A stretch of 27,238 nucleotides of DNA, from the NCBI GenBank assembly GCA_947468255.1, contig CANIMM010000008.1:1-27238 (forward strand), in the 5' to 3' direction. Under the pieces are notes generated by a model that saw only the letters and a list, made by a program, of their open reading frames with translations, searched no databases and was not told the origin of the DNA. Shown here in pieces: positions 8,385-15,877 of this stretch. Each line of letters opens with the position of its first letter. Within the stretch, counting starts at the first letter, position 1. Both the position numbers and the translations under genes were made by a program. Source of the stretch: Chitinophagaceae bacterium. GTDB taxonomy: Bacteria; Bacteroidota; Bacteroidia; Chitinophagales; Chitinophagaceae.

Positions 8385-8720
8385 TTAATCCAAAGCTGCT
8401 TGCTCTTTTATATCATCCATGTTGATGCCAGAATGGCTTTCATCATAGCTGCATTCACCATTTTTGATCAAAATTACTTGGGGAGATTCATGAAATACGG
8501 CAAATTCTTCGGCTATTTTAGCTGATAATTCCCGATAGCTGATCAAGTCGAGATAATAAAAATCAACGTTTTCAGCCGCGGTGCCTCTTTCTAATCGGTT
8601 TTTGGCAACGCTGCTTATAGAACAACGCGTGCTATGCTTAAATATTAACTGGGGTTTATTTTTCGACTTTTCTTTGATTTCAGCCAATTGTGCTGAAGAG
8701 GTCAGTGAGATCCAATCCAT
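8385..8720 (-). CDS. ytxJ: Bacillithiol-system redox protein YtxJ (monothiol thioredoxin fold)
   Basis: This 111-residue protein matches the YtxJ family, thought to act as a bacilliredoxin that removes bacillithiol from protein disulfides. The start of the fold reads LIFKHSTRCSISSVA, with one catalytic Cys (C33) in a CxxS arrangement near the N-terminus of a thioredoxin-like helix, then VDFYYLDLISYRELSAKIAE and HESPQVILIKNGE, the cis-proline strand region (ESPQ). Its presence suggests that the cell makes bacillithiol; the biosynthesis genes are not in the window. It lies 14 bases downstream of a tiny lipoprotein gene on the same strand and is convergent with thrC. Start ATG 8720 (MDWISL) fits family members. 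Confidence 0.9.
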   Translation of the reverse strand: MDWISLTSSAQLAEIKEKSKNKPQLIFKHSTRCSISSVAKNRLERGTAAENVDFYYLDLISYRELSAKIAEEFAVFHESPQVILIKNGECSYDESHSGINMDDIKEQAALD

Positions 8721-8734
8721 TATTAAAAATGGGT

Positions 8735-8851
8735 TTAGTGAATGATGTTTTCAGTCATTGGGCAGCCGGTTCCTCTTCTACTGGCACCGCAGGATGACAG
8801 CAAAATAAGTCCAGCCGTAATGAGCATTGACAGTAATAAAATCTTTTTCAT
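8735..8851 (-). CDS. Small lipoprotein of 38 residues, unknown function
   Basis: On the minus strand, ATG 8849-8851 opens a 38-codon frame ending with TAA at 8735-8737. It begins MKKILLLSMLITAGLILLSS and continues CGASRRGTGCPMTENIIH. This is a classical lipoprotein signal: two Lys, a hydrophobic stretch, then lipobox LSSC with Cys at 21. The mature part is only 18 residues, basic at its start, with a second Cys in GCP. It ends 14 bases before ytxJ and is preceded by two TAnnTTTG motifs, so the two genes probably share a transcript. The function is not known to me. A second Cys next to a thiol-redox gene hints at redox linkage, but that is speculation. Confidence 0.75.
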   Translation of the reverse strand: MKKILLLSMLITAGLILLSSCGASRRGTGCPMTENIIH

Positions 8852-8877
8852 TTTCAGTGGTTTAATTGATTTTACTT

Positions 8878-8899
8878 CAAATTTAGCTTTGCAAATATA
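8878..8899 (-). promoter_or_regulatory. Two TAnnTTTG -7 motifs upstream of the small lipoprotein gene
   Basis: On the minus strand TATATTTG (8892-8899) and TAAATTTG (8878-8885) both match the Bacteroidota -7 consensus exactly. The second lies about 27 bases upstream of the lipoprotein ATG. A TTTTG precedes it, but only 14 bases away, shorter than the usual spacer, so the -33 element is uncertain. They support transcription of the lipoprotein-ytxJ pair. Confidence 0.5.
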
Positions 8900-9093
8900 C
8901 AAAAGCTTTTGTTCAGAGTATTAATGTTAGCAATTCCCGGATTAAAAGTTAACTTGCTAACCAGATTTTTTTGAAATTTGCAATAGGGAATCGTTCCATT
9001 TTTACCTATGAACTAATTTTTAAAGAGATTTTTTGTACTTCAAATATATAATAAATAATAATACCAGCAATAATACATTTAAAAATAACTAAA

Positions 9094-9867
9094 ATGACCT
9101 TACAATTAGCCCGTCCGATTGCTTTTTTTGATCTTGAAACTACCGGTGTAAATCTTTCCACTGATCGAATAGTGGAGGTTGCGATTATCAAAATTTTACC
9201 GGATGGCACCCGCCAGGTGAAAAGGAAGCTAATTAATCCGGGTATTCCTATTCCAGCTGCAACGACTGCGATTCATGGCATTACAGATGAAATGGTGAAA
9301 GATGCGCCCAGCTTTAAGCAATGTGGTAATGAGTTGAAGCAATTTATTGAAAACTGTGATATGGGGGGCTATAACAGTAACCGTTTTGATATTCCAATTT
9401 TAATGGAAGAGTTTTTGCGTGCCGGGATGGAAGTGGACTTAAGTACGAGAAGGATGGTAGATGTGCAACATATCTTTTATACGATGGAACCTAGGACCTT
9501 AACTGCTGCCTATAAATATTATTGTGATAAGGAATTAGTGGATGCGCATAGTGCGGAAGCCGATGTAAATGCCACAATTGATGTTTTGCTCTCTCAGATC
9601 AAACGCTATCCTCAGTTGGGTAATTCATTGGATTCGATTTTGGGTATAATCGGGGAGGATAAGGTGGTAGATTATGCCCGTCGTTTCTTATTTGATGACA
9701 AGGGAGTGGAGGTGTTTAATTTTGGTAAACACAAGGGGCGTCCGGTGGTAGATGTATTAAGGGCTGAGCCTCAGTATTATGACTGGATGATGCGGGGAGA
9801 TTTTCCGCTTCATACTAAGCAGAAACTAACCGAAATTTTAAACCGCACCCTTTTAAAAAATAGTTAA
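9094..9867 (+). CDS. DnaQ-type 3'-5' exonuclease with ExoX-like C-terminal domain
   Basis: This 257-residue protein has the DEDDh exonuclease fold of the DNA polymerase III epsilon and ExoX families. Metal-binding and catalytic motifs are FFDLETTG (D13, E15), HGITDEMV at 61-68, NSNRFDIPIL with D99, and HSAEADV with H152 and D157. After residue ~200 a second small module reads VFNFGKHKGRPVVDVL and YYDWMMRGDFP (207-238). It resembles the C-terminal domain found in ExoX-like nucleases and some helicases. It probably trims or proofreads DNA 3' ends. Whether it is the replicative proofreading subunit or a repair nuclease is unclear; the extra domain favours a repair role. It is alone on its strand here, 242 bases from the divergent lipoprotein gene. 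Confidence 0.88.
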   Translation: MTLQLARPIAFFDLETTGVNLSTDRIVEVAIIKILPDGTRQVKRKLINPGIPIPAATTAIHGITDEMVKDAPSFKQCGNELKQFIENCDMGGYNSNRFDIPILMEEFLRAGMEVDLSTRRMVDVQHIFYTMEPRTLTAAYKYYCDKELVDAHSAEADVNATIDVLLSQIKRYPQLGNSLDSILGIIGEDKVVDYARRFLFDDKGVEVFNFGKHKGRPVVDVLRAEPQYYDWMMRGDFPLHTKQKLTEILNRTLLKNS

Positions 9868-9947
9868 ACTAAAACGGTATTAATTTTGTTTAATAAGATT
9901 AGCTAAACTATTTGTAATTTCGTTCAAATCCTCTTACAATATCATCC

Positions 9948-10718
9948 TTGGAAAAGTTAGTTATCATACCAACTTATAACGAAAAAGAAAACGTCGAAAA
10001 TATTATCGCTGCGGTAATAGGTTTGCATCAAAATTACCATATACTAATTGTTGATGACGGTTCTCCAGATGGAACTGCTGCAATCGTTCAGTCATTGTTT
10101 GCCAAATATCCAGGGCAATTGTTTTTAGAAAAAAGAGTCGGAAAGTTGGGACTAGGCACTGCTTATATTCATGGCTTTAGATGGGCGCTGGAAAAAGGGT
10201 ACCAGTTTATTTTTGAAATGGATGCTGATTTTTCTCACAATCCAAAAGATCTGGAAAATTTATACTTAGCCTGTAAAAATGGTGCTGGCGTGGCAGTTGG
10301 TTCAAGATATGTCAGGGGAGGAGGAGTTGAAAACTGGCCTGCCAATCGGATTGCCTTGTCAAAAGGGGCCTCTTTATATACCAGAATCATCACCCGGATG
10401 CCGGTAATGGATCCTACTGCAGGTTTCGTTTGTTATCGCAGGGCGTTTTTAGAAACGATCAATTTATCTGCTATCAGTTTTGTAGGATACGCATTCCAGA
10501 TAGAGATGAAATTTGCCGCATGGAAATTGGGATTCATTGTAAAAGAAGTCCCCATCACCTTTATTGATCGCCAGCTGGGAGAAAGTAAAATGAACAAGGG
10601 GATCATAAAGGAAGGCATTCTGGGGGTGTTGAAATTACGCTGGATGAGCATGTTTAAAAACTACCGTAATAAAGTTAAAAATACCTATGCTGATCACAAA
10701 GCTATTGTACCTCAATAA
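9948..10718 (+). CDS. Polyprenol monophosphomannose synthase (GT2, DPM1-like)
   Basis: A 256-residue GT2 glycosyltransferase of the dolichol/polyprenol-phosphate mannosyltransferase type, which moves mannose (or a similar sugar) from its nucleotide to a membrane polyprenyl phosphate. The opening EKLVIIPTYNEKENVENI is family-typical; IVDDGSPDGTA is at 34-44 and the metal-binding motif is MDADFSHNP at 91-99. DPTAGFVCYRR and SFVGYAFQIEM are also characteristic. There is no C-terminal membrane segment, so it is a short DPM1-like form. The only start that keeps the conserved N-terminus is TTG 9948, an uncommon codon; no in-frame ATG lies nearby. The product could serve protein O-mannosylation or lipid glycosylation. 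Confidence 0.9.
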   Translation: MEKLVIIPTYNEKENVENIIAAVIGLHQNYHILIVDDGSPDGTAAIVQSLFAKYPGQLFLEKRVGKLGLGTAYIHGFRWALEKGYQFIFEMDADFSHNPKDLENLYLACKNGAGVAVGSRYVRGGGVENWPANRIALSKGASLYTRIITRMPVMDPTAGFVCYRRAFLETINLSAISFVGYAFQIEMKFAAWKLGFIVKEVPITFIDRQLGESKMNKGIIKEGILGVLKLRWMSMFKNYRNKVKNTYADHKAIVPQ

Positions 10719-10766
10719 TAAGTTTTTATTCAGATTTCCATTCGCTTCTTTAGAAATTGTCGTTTG

Positions 10767-10782
10767 AATTTGGTTTCAAATT
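10767..10782. terminator. Weak AT-rich hairpin between convergent genes
   Basis: AATTTG (10767-10772) pairs with CAAATT (10777-10782) around a GTTT loop in the 88-base space between two convergent genes. It has only 6 bp and no following T run, so a terminator role is uncertain. Confidence 0.25.
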
Positions 10783-10806
10783 TCCCTAGAAAATAATAGC
10801 TTTTTA

Positions 10807-11709
10807 TTACAATTTAAATGCAGGATGGAACTGTTGCAAGGTGGATCGTAAAAACTCCCTGTCAAGGTGTGTGTAAATTTCGGTGGTAGTGATGCTTTCG
10901 TGACCCAGCATTTCCTGTACTGCCCGCAAGTCGGCCCCGCCTTCAACTAAATGCGTTGCAAAAGAATGCCGAAAGGTATGGGGTGAAATTGTTTTTTTTA
11001 TGTCGGCCAGTCTGGCCAATTCCTTGATGATTAAAAAAATCATCACTCGGGAAAGTTTGCCTCCCCTTCGATTTAAAAATAAGATGTCTTCATTGCCTGT
11101 TTTAACGGGTAGGTGTACCCGAATATCATTTTTATAAATATTGATGTACTGAATGGCGTCTGATCCAATCGGCACTAATCTTTCCTTATCTCCTTTTCCA
11201 ATTACCTTAATAAAACCAACATCCAGGTGTAGGCAACTAATTCGTAGGTTAACCGCTTCGGTTACCCGTAGTCCGCAACTGTAAAGGGTTTCGAGTATCG
11301 CCTTGTTTCTCCCACCCTCCGGTTTGCTCAAGTCAATACTATTGATAAGGGAGTTGATTTCTTCAAAACTGAGTACATCGGGCAACGATCTTTTGAGTTT
11401 GGGTGATTCGAGTAAGGTAGCGGGATTGATTGAAATGATTTGCTCCTGCAGGCAATATTTGAAAAAACTTCGGAGTCCTGAAATAATTCTTGCCTGAGAT
11501 CCTGCAGTCATGCCCAGTTCACTGATCCATCGAATAAAATTTTCAAGATCCTTCAACTCCAATTGTTTTGGTGTTTTAAGTTCGTTGGAAAGCTGCATCC
11601 AGGTGGTTAGTTTTTCGATATCATGCAGGTATGCTTCCACCGAATTGTCACTCAGTGATTTTTCTAATTGTAAAAAAGCTTTGTACCCCTTTTTATATAC
11701 CTCCCACAT
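10807..11709 (-). CDS. xerD: Site-specific tyrosine recombinase XerD-like
   Basis: This 300-residue tyrosine recombinase has the length and layout of XerC/XerD, which resolve chromosome dimers at dif. The N-terminal SAM-like DNA-binding domain covers about 1-100 (SVEAYLHDIEKL, SGLRSFFKYC). All catalytic residues are present: R148 in YSCGLRVTEAVNL, K172 in GKGDKERLVP, H244 and R247 in HTFRHSFATHL, H270 in MLGHESITTTEIYTH and nucleophile Y279. The C-terminal HPAFKL end is common in bacterial XerD. The gene is alone and convergent with the mannosyltransferase. No phage or transposon genes lie near it, so a housekeeping role is favoured over an integrase role. XerC versus XerD cannot be settled without comparison. 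Confidence 0.92.
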   Translation of the reverse strand: MWEVYKKGYKAFLQLEKSLSDNSVEAYLHDIEKLTTWMQLSNELKTPKQLELKDLENFIRWISELGMTAGSQARIISGLRSFFKYCLQEQIISINPATLLESPKLKRSLPDVLSFEEINSLINSIDLSKPEGGRNKAILETLYSCGLRVTEAVNLRISCLHLDVGFIKVIGKGDKERLVPIGSDAIQYINIYKNDIRVHLPVKTGNEDILFLNRRGGKLSRVMIFLIIKELARLADIKKTISPHTFRHSFATHLVEGGADLRAVQEMLGHESITTTEIYTHLDREFLRSTLQQFHPAFKL

Positions 11710-11891
11710 TTGAATAAGTTGAAAATTTTGATACTTTAAAGTGCCGAACTTATTGGTATGGAAGCTTTGGCAGATTAGTTTTAGTGGGCTATAAAGATTG
11801 AAAGGTCATCATCAGTATTGGTTATGCAATGAAAGATAGGCCTGTTTTGTTGATAAAATAACATATCAATGTTTAATTTGCAAAATTTCAT

Positions 11892-11919
11892 TTTGTTAGC
11901 AAAGGTTTTCTTATTTTCG
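11892..11919 (+). promoter_or_regulatory. Possible promoter for the cysteine-cluster gene
   Basis: TTTG (11892-11895) lies 16 bases before TATTTTCG (11912-11919), one mismatch from TAnnTTTG. It would give a transcript starting about 20-25 bases before the ATG at 11948. The spacer is slightly short. Confidence 0.35.
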
Positions 11920-11947
11920 TTTATATTTTTTTAACTTCTACTCATTG

Positions 11948-12445
11948 ATGATGATAAATCTTCGTTCGTTCAAACAAAAAGTTCGATACCATAAAAAATC
12001 TTTAAAATCATTTTTGACTAAGTTAGAAAAAAATCCGCCAAAGGGATTACACAAACTTATTGACCAGGTCGATAAGGAAGTCTGGGCAGAAACCGATTGC
12101 TTGAGCTGTGGTAATTGTTGCAAACAAATGACGCCCACTTTTTCTGTAAAAGATATTAAAAGAATTTCAGCTCATTTCGAATTGACTCCTGTTGAGTTTA
12201 AGGAAAAGTGGCTACGGTATGACAAAAAGGACGGAGATTGGCAAAATCAAAAGCAGCCCTGCCAGTTTTTAAATCTTAAGGATAATAAGTGTTCAATTTA
12301 TCCCATTCGTCCGAGTGACTGTGCTGGTTTTCCGCATCTTACCAAAAGGAAAACGGTAGATTATATTGATGTCCACAAGCAAAATTTACAATACTGCCCT
12401 GCTACCTACAAAATGGTGGAGAAGATGAAGGGTTTGTTAGGCTAA
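11948..12445 (+). CDS. YkgJ family cysteine-cluster protein
   Basis: A 165-residue protein with the YkgJ/CxxCxxCC pattern, probably binding zinc or an iron-sulfur cluster. Eight Cys are placed as in the family: DCLSCGNCC at about 50-58 (C51, C54, C57, C58), QPCQFL (C105), NKCSIYPIRPSDCAGFP (C115 and C125), and QYCPATY (C150). The N-terminal ~45 residues are highly basic (SFKQKVRYHKKSLKSFLTK), which might contact nucleic acid or membrane. The biochemical role of the family is not established. I prefer ATG 11948 over TTG 11945; a third in-frame ATG follows at 11951. It is divergent from xerD and convergent with yraN. Confidence 0.88.
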   Translation: MMINLRSFKQKVRYHKKSLKSFLTKLEKNPPKGLHKLIDQVDKEVWAETDCLSCGNCCKQMTPTFSVKDIKRISAHFELTPVEFKEKWLRYDKKDGDWQNQKQPCQFLNLKDNKCSIYPIRPSDCAGFPHLTKRKTVDYIDVHKQNLQYCPATYKMVEKMKGLLG

Positions 12446-12462
12446 GCAATTATTGAGTAGCC
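12440..12462. terminator. Hairpin overlapping the ykgJ-like stop codon
   Basis: GGCTA (12440-12444) pairs with TAGCC (12458-12462), with an inner CAA-TTA-TTG mini-stem. It starts inside the last codons of the cysteine-cluster gene and ends 11 bases before yraN ends on the other strand. There is no T run, so it is only a possible bidirectional terminator. Confidence 0.35.
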
Positions 12463-12473
12463 GATGAAAGGTT

Positions 12474-12830
12474 TTACAAGCACACGTCCTCAATTAAAAA
12501 ATATGCTACCGGCTGATCTTGAATGATCAAAATAGATAGGATATTGAATTGTATTCTTTGCCATTGGGGATTTTGGTGAAGGTATTGTTCTGCTGCATTT
12601 ATTAAATTTTGTATCTTCTTATCCCCAACGCTATCCTCCGGTAAGCCAAACTTGCTGGTTCTCCTGGTTTTTATTTCTATGAAATGCAGGACCATTTCCT
12701 TTTCTGCAATTACATCCACTTCCCATCGGGCGTGTCTCCAGTTTTGCTCCAATATCGTGTAAGCCCTTTCCTTAAGCCAGTGAATGGCCAGCTTTTCTCC
12801 GGTTTTGCCTGTTTCAATGTGTTTTGCCAT
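12474..12830 (-). CDS. yraN: YraN family protein (UPF0102, endonuclease-like fold)
   Basis: A 118-residue member of the YraN/UPF0102 family, small proteins with a restriction-endonuclease-like core and unclear cellular role. The order is typical: TGKTGEKLAIHWLKERAYTI at 7-26, NWRHARWEVDVIAE at 30-43, then HFIEIKTRRTSKFG at 49-62. Candidate active-site acidic and basic residues E37, D39, E52 and K54 are all present. In most members the residue before the first acidic position is Gly (GEIDLI); here it is Trp (WEVDVI). The final segment ISILI..PVAYFLIEDVCL is shorter than average. The gene is single and convergent with the cysteine-cluster gene. Confidence 0.9.
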   Translation of the reverse strand: MAKHIETGKTGEKLAIHWLKERAYTILEQNWRHARWEVDVIAEKEMVLHFIEIKTRRTSKFGLPEDSVGDKKIQNLINAAEQYLHQNPQWQRIQFNILSILIIQDQPVAYFLIEDVCL

Positions 12831-12935
12831 ATGCTATTTTAAAATAATGGGGTAGACTAGCTTACCCGTTTCTTACCATTGATTATAATGATACATTTGT
12901 TAGCTGAGCGGGCTATCCAGTTCAATTTATAAATA

Positions 12936-12966
12936 TTGTTGCAAAAGGATTTATTACCTATTTTTG
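12936..12966 (+). promoter_or_regulatory. Bacteroidota-type promoter for the DUF6580 gene
   Basis: TTGTTG (12936-12941) is followed after 17 bases by TATTTTTG (12959-12966), an exact TAnnTTTG match. The start codon lies 21 bases further on. This is the best promoter match in the window. Confidence 0.6.
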
Positions 12967-12987
12967 TCACTGTTAAATTAAAAAAAA

Positions 12988-13563
12988 ATGAAGATAGAAA
13001 GGCCAATTATAGTAAGTTTTGTTTTGTTGGTATTGATTGCTTCCTTGTATCGGCTACTGCCGGGTAGGCCGCTTGGCTTTGCTCCTCAAATTGCAATGGC
13101 TTTATTTAGTGGCAGTATAATAAAAAACAAGCGGTATTCTTTTTTGCTACCCATCTTGTCGATGTTGTTGTCGGATGTACTTTATGAAGTGCTTTTTCAA
13201 TTTAAAATTTCCCCGATTGTAGGTTTTTACAGTGGTCAAGTTGAAAATTATTTACTATTCGCTTCAGTTACTTTGATCGGATTTTTGATCCAAAAGCAAA
13301 ATTGGTTGCAGATTTTTGCAGGTGCACTTGCGGGAGCTACTTTTTATTTTCTGGTATCTAATTGCTTGGTATGGATGGCAGGAGGATTGGCCCTCAATAA
13401 TCTGCCTTATGCTAAAACCTGGGACGGCTTGATAAGTTGCTATACTGCGGCTATTCCTTTCTATCAGGGTAGTTTGTATGCTACCGTATTTTTTAACGTC
13501 GTTTTATTTGGCGGATACGCCCTTTTTACAAAAAACGCAGTCCAGCCACAAGCTAGCGCCTAA
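12988..13563 (+). CDS. DUF6580 family integral membrane protein
   Basis: A 191-residue hydrophobic protein with about five or six membrane segments (roughly 7-25, 32-47, 52-70, 84-100, 106-130, 160-180). It has the DUF6580 look: LPGRPLGFAPQIAMALFSGS early, then LLPILSMLLSDVLYE, and a segment with small residues and Asn in AGATFYFLVSNCLVW. Related proteins are described as putative transport proteins resembling the substrate-binding subunits of ECF transporters. I see no ATPase or transmembrane ECF partner beside it, so the substrate is unknown. The gene has its own promoter and ends at a perfect hairpin shared with rnhA. Confidence 0.8.
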   Translation: MKIERPIIVSFVLLVLIASLYRLLPGRPLGFAPQIAMALFSGSIIKNKRYSFLLPILSMLLSDVLYEVLFQFKISPIVGFYSGQVENYLLFASVTLIGFLIQKQNWLQIFAGALAGATFYFLVSNCLVWMAGGLALNNLPYAKTWDGLISCYTAAIPFYQGSLYATVFFNVVLFGGYALFTKNAVQPQASA

Positions 13564-13576
13564 TTGTAAAATCATA

Positions 13577-13622
13577 TTATAAACATTCATGCCACTCAAC
13601 AGAGTGGCATGAATGTTTATAA
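13577..13622. terminator. Perfect 21-bp hairpin shared by convergent genes
   Basis: The arms at 13577-13597 and 13602-13622 are perfect complements (21 of 21 pairs) around an AACA loop. The right arm contains the last Leu codon and stop codon of rnhA (13617-13622), and the left arm starts 14 bases after the DUF6580 gene ends. No strong T run follows on either side, although the distal stem ends are AT-rich. It most likely acts as a bidirectional terminator or 3'-end stabiliser for both mRNAs. Confidence 0.75.
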
Positions 13623-14078
13623 GGATTCTTCGTAACCTTTATCAGTTAGCTGTACTTTATCTGCTGCTGCACTAGTAGCCAATTCATCGCATCGGTTATT
13701 GTGCGGATTATCGGCATGCCCTTTTACCCATACAAATTGGATGGTAAAATTTTTCGCTAATTCATGGTAGTGTTTCCAAAGGTCTTTATTTTTTTTGCCA
13801 CCCTTAAAATCTGTTTTTATCCAGTTTTTTAGCCATCCCTTTTCAACAGTGTTCACCACATACTGGCTATCAGAATAAACTGTTATGGGTAATTCATTTT
13901 TTTTTATGGCTTCCAATCCTGCTATTACAGCCATTAGTTCCATCCGGTTGTTGGTGGTAAGTCTAAAGCCCTGCGACAATTCCTTGCGATGTGTTCCCGA
14001 CATTAGGATGGCGCCATATCCGCCGGGGCCGGGATTGCCCCTGGAAGACCCGTCTGTGTAAAGTATTATTTTTGACAT
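13617..14078 (-). CDS. rnhA: Ribonuclease HI
   Basis: RNase HI cuts the RNA strand of RNA-DNA hybrids, removing primers and R-loops. The 153-residue length matches the E. coli enzyme. The catalytic carboxylates and His are all present: D9 in LYTDGSSRGNPGPGGYG, E47 in TTNNRMELMAVI, D70 in VYSDSQYVVN, H121 in WVKGHADNPHNNRCDELA and D131. The basic handle segment KGWLKNWIKTDFKGGKKNKD is also recognisable. The last two codons lie within the hairpin shared with the convergent DUF6580 gene. Start ATG 14078 is clear. Confidence 0.96.
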   Translation of the reverse strand: MSKIILYTDGSSRGNPGPGGYGAILMSGTHRKELSQGFRLTTNNRMELMAVIAGLEAIKKNELPITVYSDSQYVVNTVEKGWLKNWIKTDFKGGKKNKDLWKHYHELAKNFTIQFVWVKGHADNPHNNRCDELATSAAADKVQLTDKGYEESL

Positions 14079-14578
14079 TATGTAATTACGAAGCCTGTTT
14101 TTTAAAAGATAAAGGGTTCAATCAAGCATACAAAGTAACCAATTTAAAACCTTAGCTCAGTACTTTTTTTGAGAAATTGAATATTGCTAATAAGGCCAAT
14201 TTGTTTGGATCTTAGCTGAGCAAAATAAACAGGCAGTAAAATTTTATGGGGACTTTGTTATTTTTAGGAGGTAAACCTACAGTAGCCCATATTAATTGTA
14301 AGGGCTTTGATGGAATGGCGTTTGATATATAAAATAAACACATTTTTTCCGCTACTAGAACTGATGTAACCCTGTGACATTCATTAAGAAAATGCGAATA
14401 AGTTTGTATTTTTGAAAACATTAGTACAAAACAGGAGTAATAACAATTACCTTAGATAATCAAACATATCTTTTTTATTTGCTGGCAGCTGAACATGAAG
14501 CAAAGGTAGCGGGACAAGGGGGGTACCTATTATATAACTGGAACATTTCAACTATTGGTAATTAAAATAGTATAAATA
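14079..14578. other. 500-base AT-rich intergenic region before the efflux operon
   Basis: No convincing gene is visible. It holds two similar words, CTTAGCTCAG (near 14152) and CTTAGCTGAG (near 14211), a 28-codon frame at 14246-14332 of unknown value, and an exact TAnnTTTG motif, TATTTTTG (14407-14414), that lacks a well-placed -33 TTG and would leave a 5' UTR of about 160 bases. It must contain the promoter for the plus-strand efflux operon and probably that of rnhA. No riboswitch was recognised. Confidence 0.5.
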
Positions 14579-15865
14579 ATGAGGAATTTAAAGTATTGTT
14601 TTTTTATTCTATTATTAATTATTGAATATTCTTCAGTAGTTGCACAAAATAAACAGGTCGATTTTTTTATTTCCGAAGGATTTAAAAACAATCCGGCACT
14701 TTTGGAAAACAGTAATCTTCAGTTGTATTTTCAGATTCAAAATGAATTTATTACAGCGCAAAATAAAAAGCCACAAGTAAGCATTACTGCTGATTATTTA
14801 TTTTCCCCCTTCTTTTTTGATAACGGCAGGGCATTGAGTATTACTACCAATCCATCGCCTAAATCCTTTGGCTATGATGTGGGGTTAACAAATGGTGGAT
14901 TATATGCGGCCCAATTAAATGCTAGTTTGCCTGTTTTTAATAATGCTGCCGTTAAAAGTTTATATGAGCAAAATAAAGTACAGTCAAATATTTCTAATTA
15001 TAGTCGCGGCCAGATAGAACATGAATTAGCAAAAAATATAATTGACCAATACATCATTACCTATCAGTTTTTACAGCAAACATTTTACCTAAAGAAAATC
15101 ATTGATCAACTTGAAAGCAGAAAGCCGCTTGTAGCTGCTTTGGTGAAGCAGGGTTTATTGCAACAGAATGATTTTTTATTGCTCGATATTCAAATAAGCA
15201 CCAATAGCAACGACTTAAAACAGTTGCAATTTGCCTATAATAATGGGATGGCACTATTAAAGAATTTATCCTTGGTAAGCGACACCACTCTTTTCGTTTT
15301 AGAAAAGCCTGACATAAAAGTAAAGCCAGCACCTTCTTCCTATTATTATGTAAAAAAGTATGAACTTGACAGTCTAAATTTAGTAGCACAGCAAAATGTG
15401 TACAATGCCCAGTATAGGCCCCAGCTTAGCTTATTGGGAACCTCGGGGGTTTATGCAGCTGATGTGAGAAATGTACCACACAATGTAGGACTAAGTGCAG
15501 GGGTGCACCTAAGTGTTCCTATCAGCGATGGCCACCAAAGAGAACTGTACCAAAAACAAAAAAATATTTTGCAGGCCAATCAAAATTTCTATCTTACTAC
15601 TGCAGCCATCCAGCAGCAAAACAACATAATTTATGCAAAGCAGCAAATTGATCAGTGGAAGCAGACCATTGCTATATCTGCTGAACCAATACAAAAGCAA
15701 GAACTTCTGATGGATATTATTAAAGATAAAGTGGTTAAAGGGCAAGTTTCTGTGATGGATTATGTTAATGCTTTGCAGGATTATGCTGTTTTACAAAAAA
15801 ACAAGGCAGTTGCCGAAACTAATTTATTGCTTTATATCAATCAATATAATTATTACAATTGGTAA
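14579..15865 (+). CDS. TolC family outer-membrane efflux protein
   Basis: A 428-residue TolC-like channel protein, the outer-membrane duct of a tripartite pump. A Sec signal peptide is visible (FFILLLIIEYSSVVAQ, cleavage after about residue 22). The rest has two repeats of long Gln- and Asn-rich helices with strand segments between them, for example YAAQLNASLPVFNNAAVKSL (first strand and helix start), VALVKQGLLQQNDFLLLDIQ-like helix text, GLSAGVHLSVPISDG and VVKGQVSVMDYVNALQDYAV near the end. It heads a tight operon: 12 bases to the adaptor gene, then 4 bases to the RND permease. The substrate is unknown. Confidence 0.88.
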   Translation: MRNLKYCFFILLLIIEYSSVVAQNKQVDFFISEGFKNNPALLENSNLQLYFQIQNEFITAQNKKPQVSITADYLFSPFFFDNGRALSITTNPSPKSFGYDVGLTNGGLYAAQLNASLPVFNNAAVKSLYEQNKVQSNISNYSRGQIEHELAKNIIDQYIITYQFLQQTFYLKKIIDQLESRKPLVAALVKQGLLQQNDFLLLDIQISTNSNDLKQLQFAYNNGMALLKNLSLVSDTTLFVLEKPDIKVKPAPSSYYYVKKYELDSLNLVAQQNVYNAQYRPQLSLLGTSGVYAADVRNVPHNVGLSAGVHLSVPISDGHQRELYQKQKNILQANQNFYLTTAAIQQQNNIIYAKQQIDQWKQTIAISAEPIQKQELLMDIIKDKVVKGQVSVMDYVNALQDYAVLQKNKAVAETNLLLYINQYNYYNW

Positions 15866-15877
15866 ATTAAATTTTGT

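Noticed and set aside
8742..8924. 60-residue plus-strand frame opposite the small lipoprotein
   Set aside because: It overlaps the antisense of a better supported lipoprotein frame and its promoter, and has no family features.
10807..11709. Tyrosine recombinase as a sign of an integrated mobile element
   Set aside because: Length and motifs fit housekeeping XerD, and no phage, transposon, tRNA or att-like repeats were seen around it.
14246..14332. 28-codon frame starting MGTLLFLGGKPTVAHINC in the long intergenic region
   Set aside because: No signal, no recognisable family, and a short frame is expected by chance; conservation would be needed.
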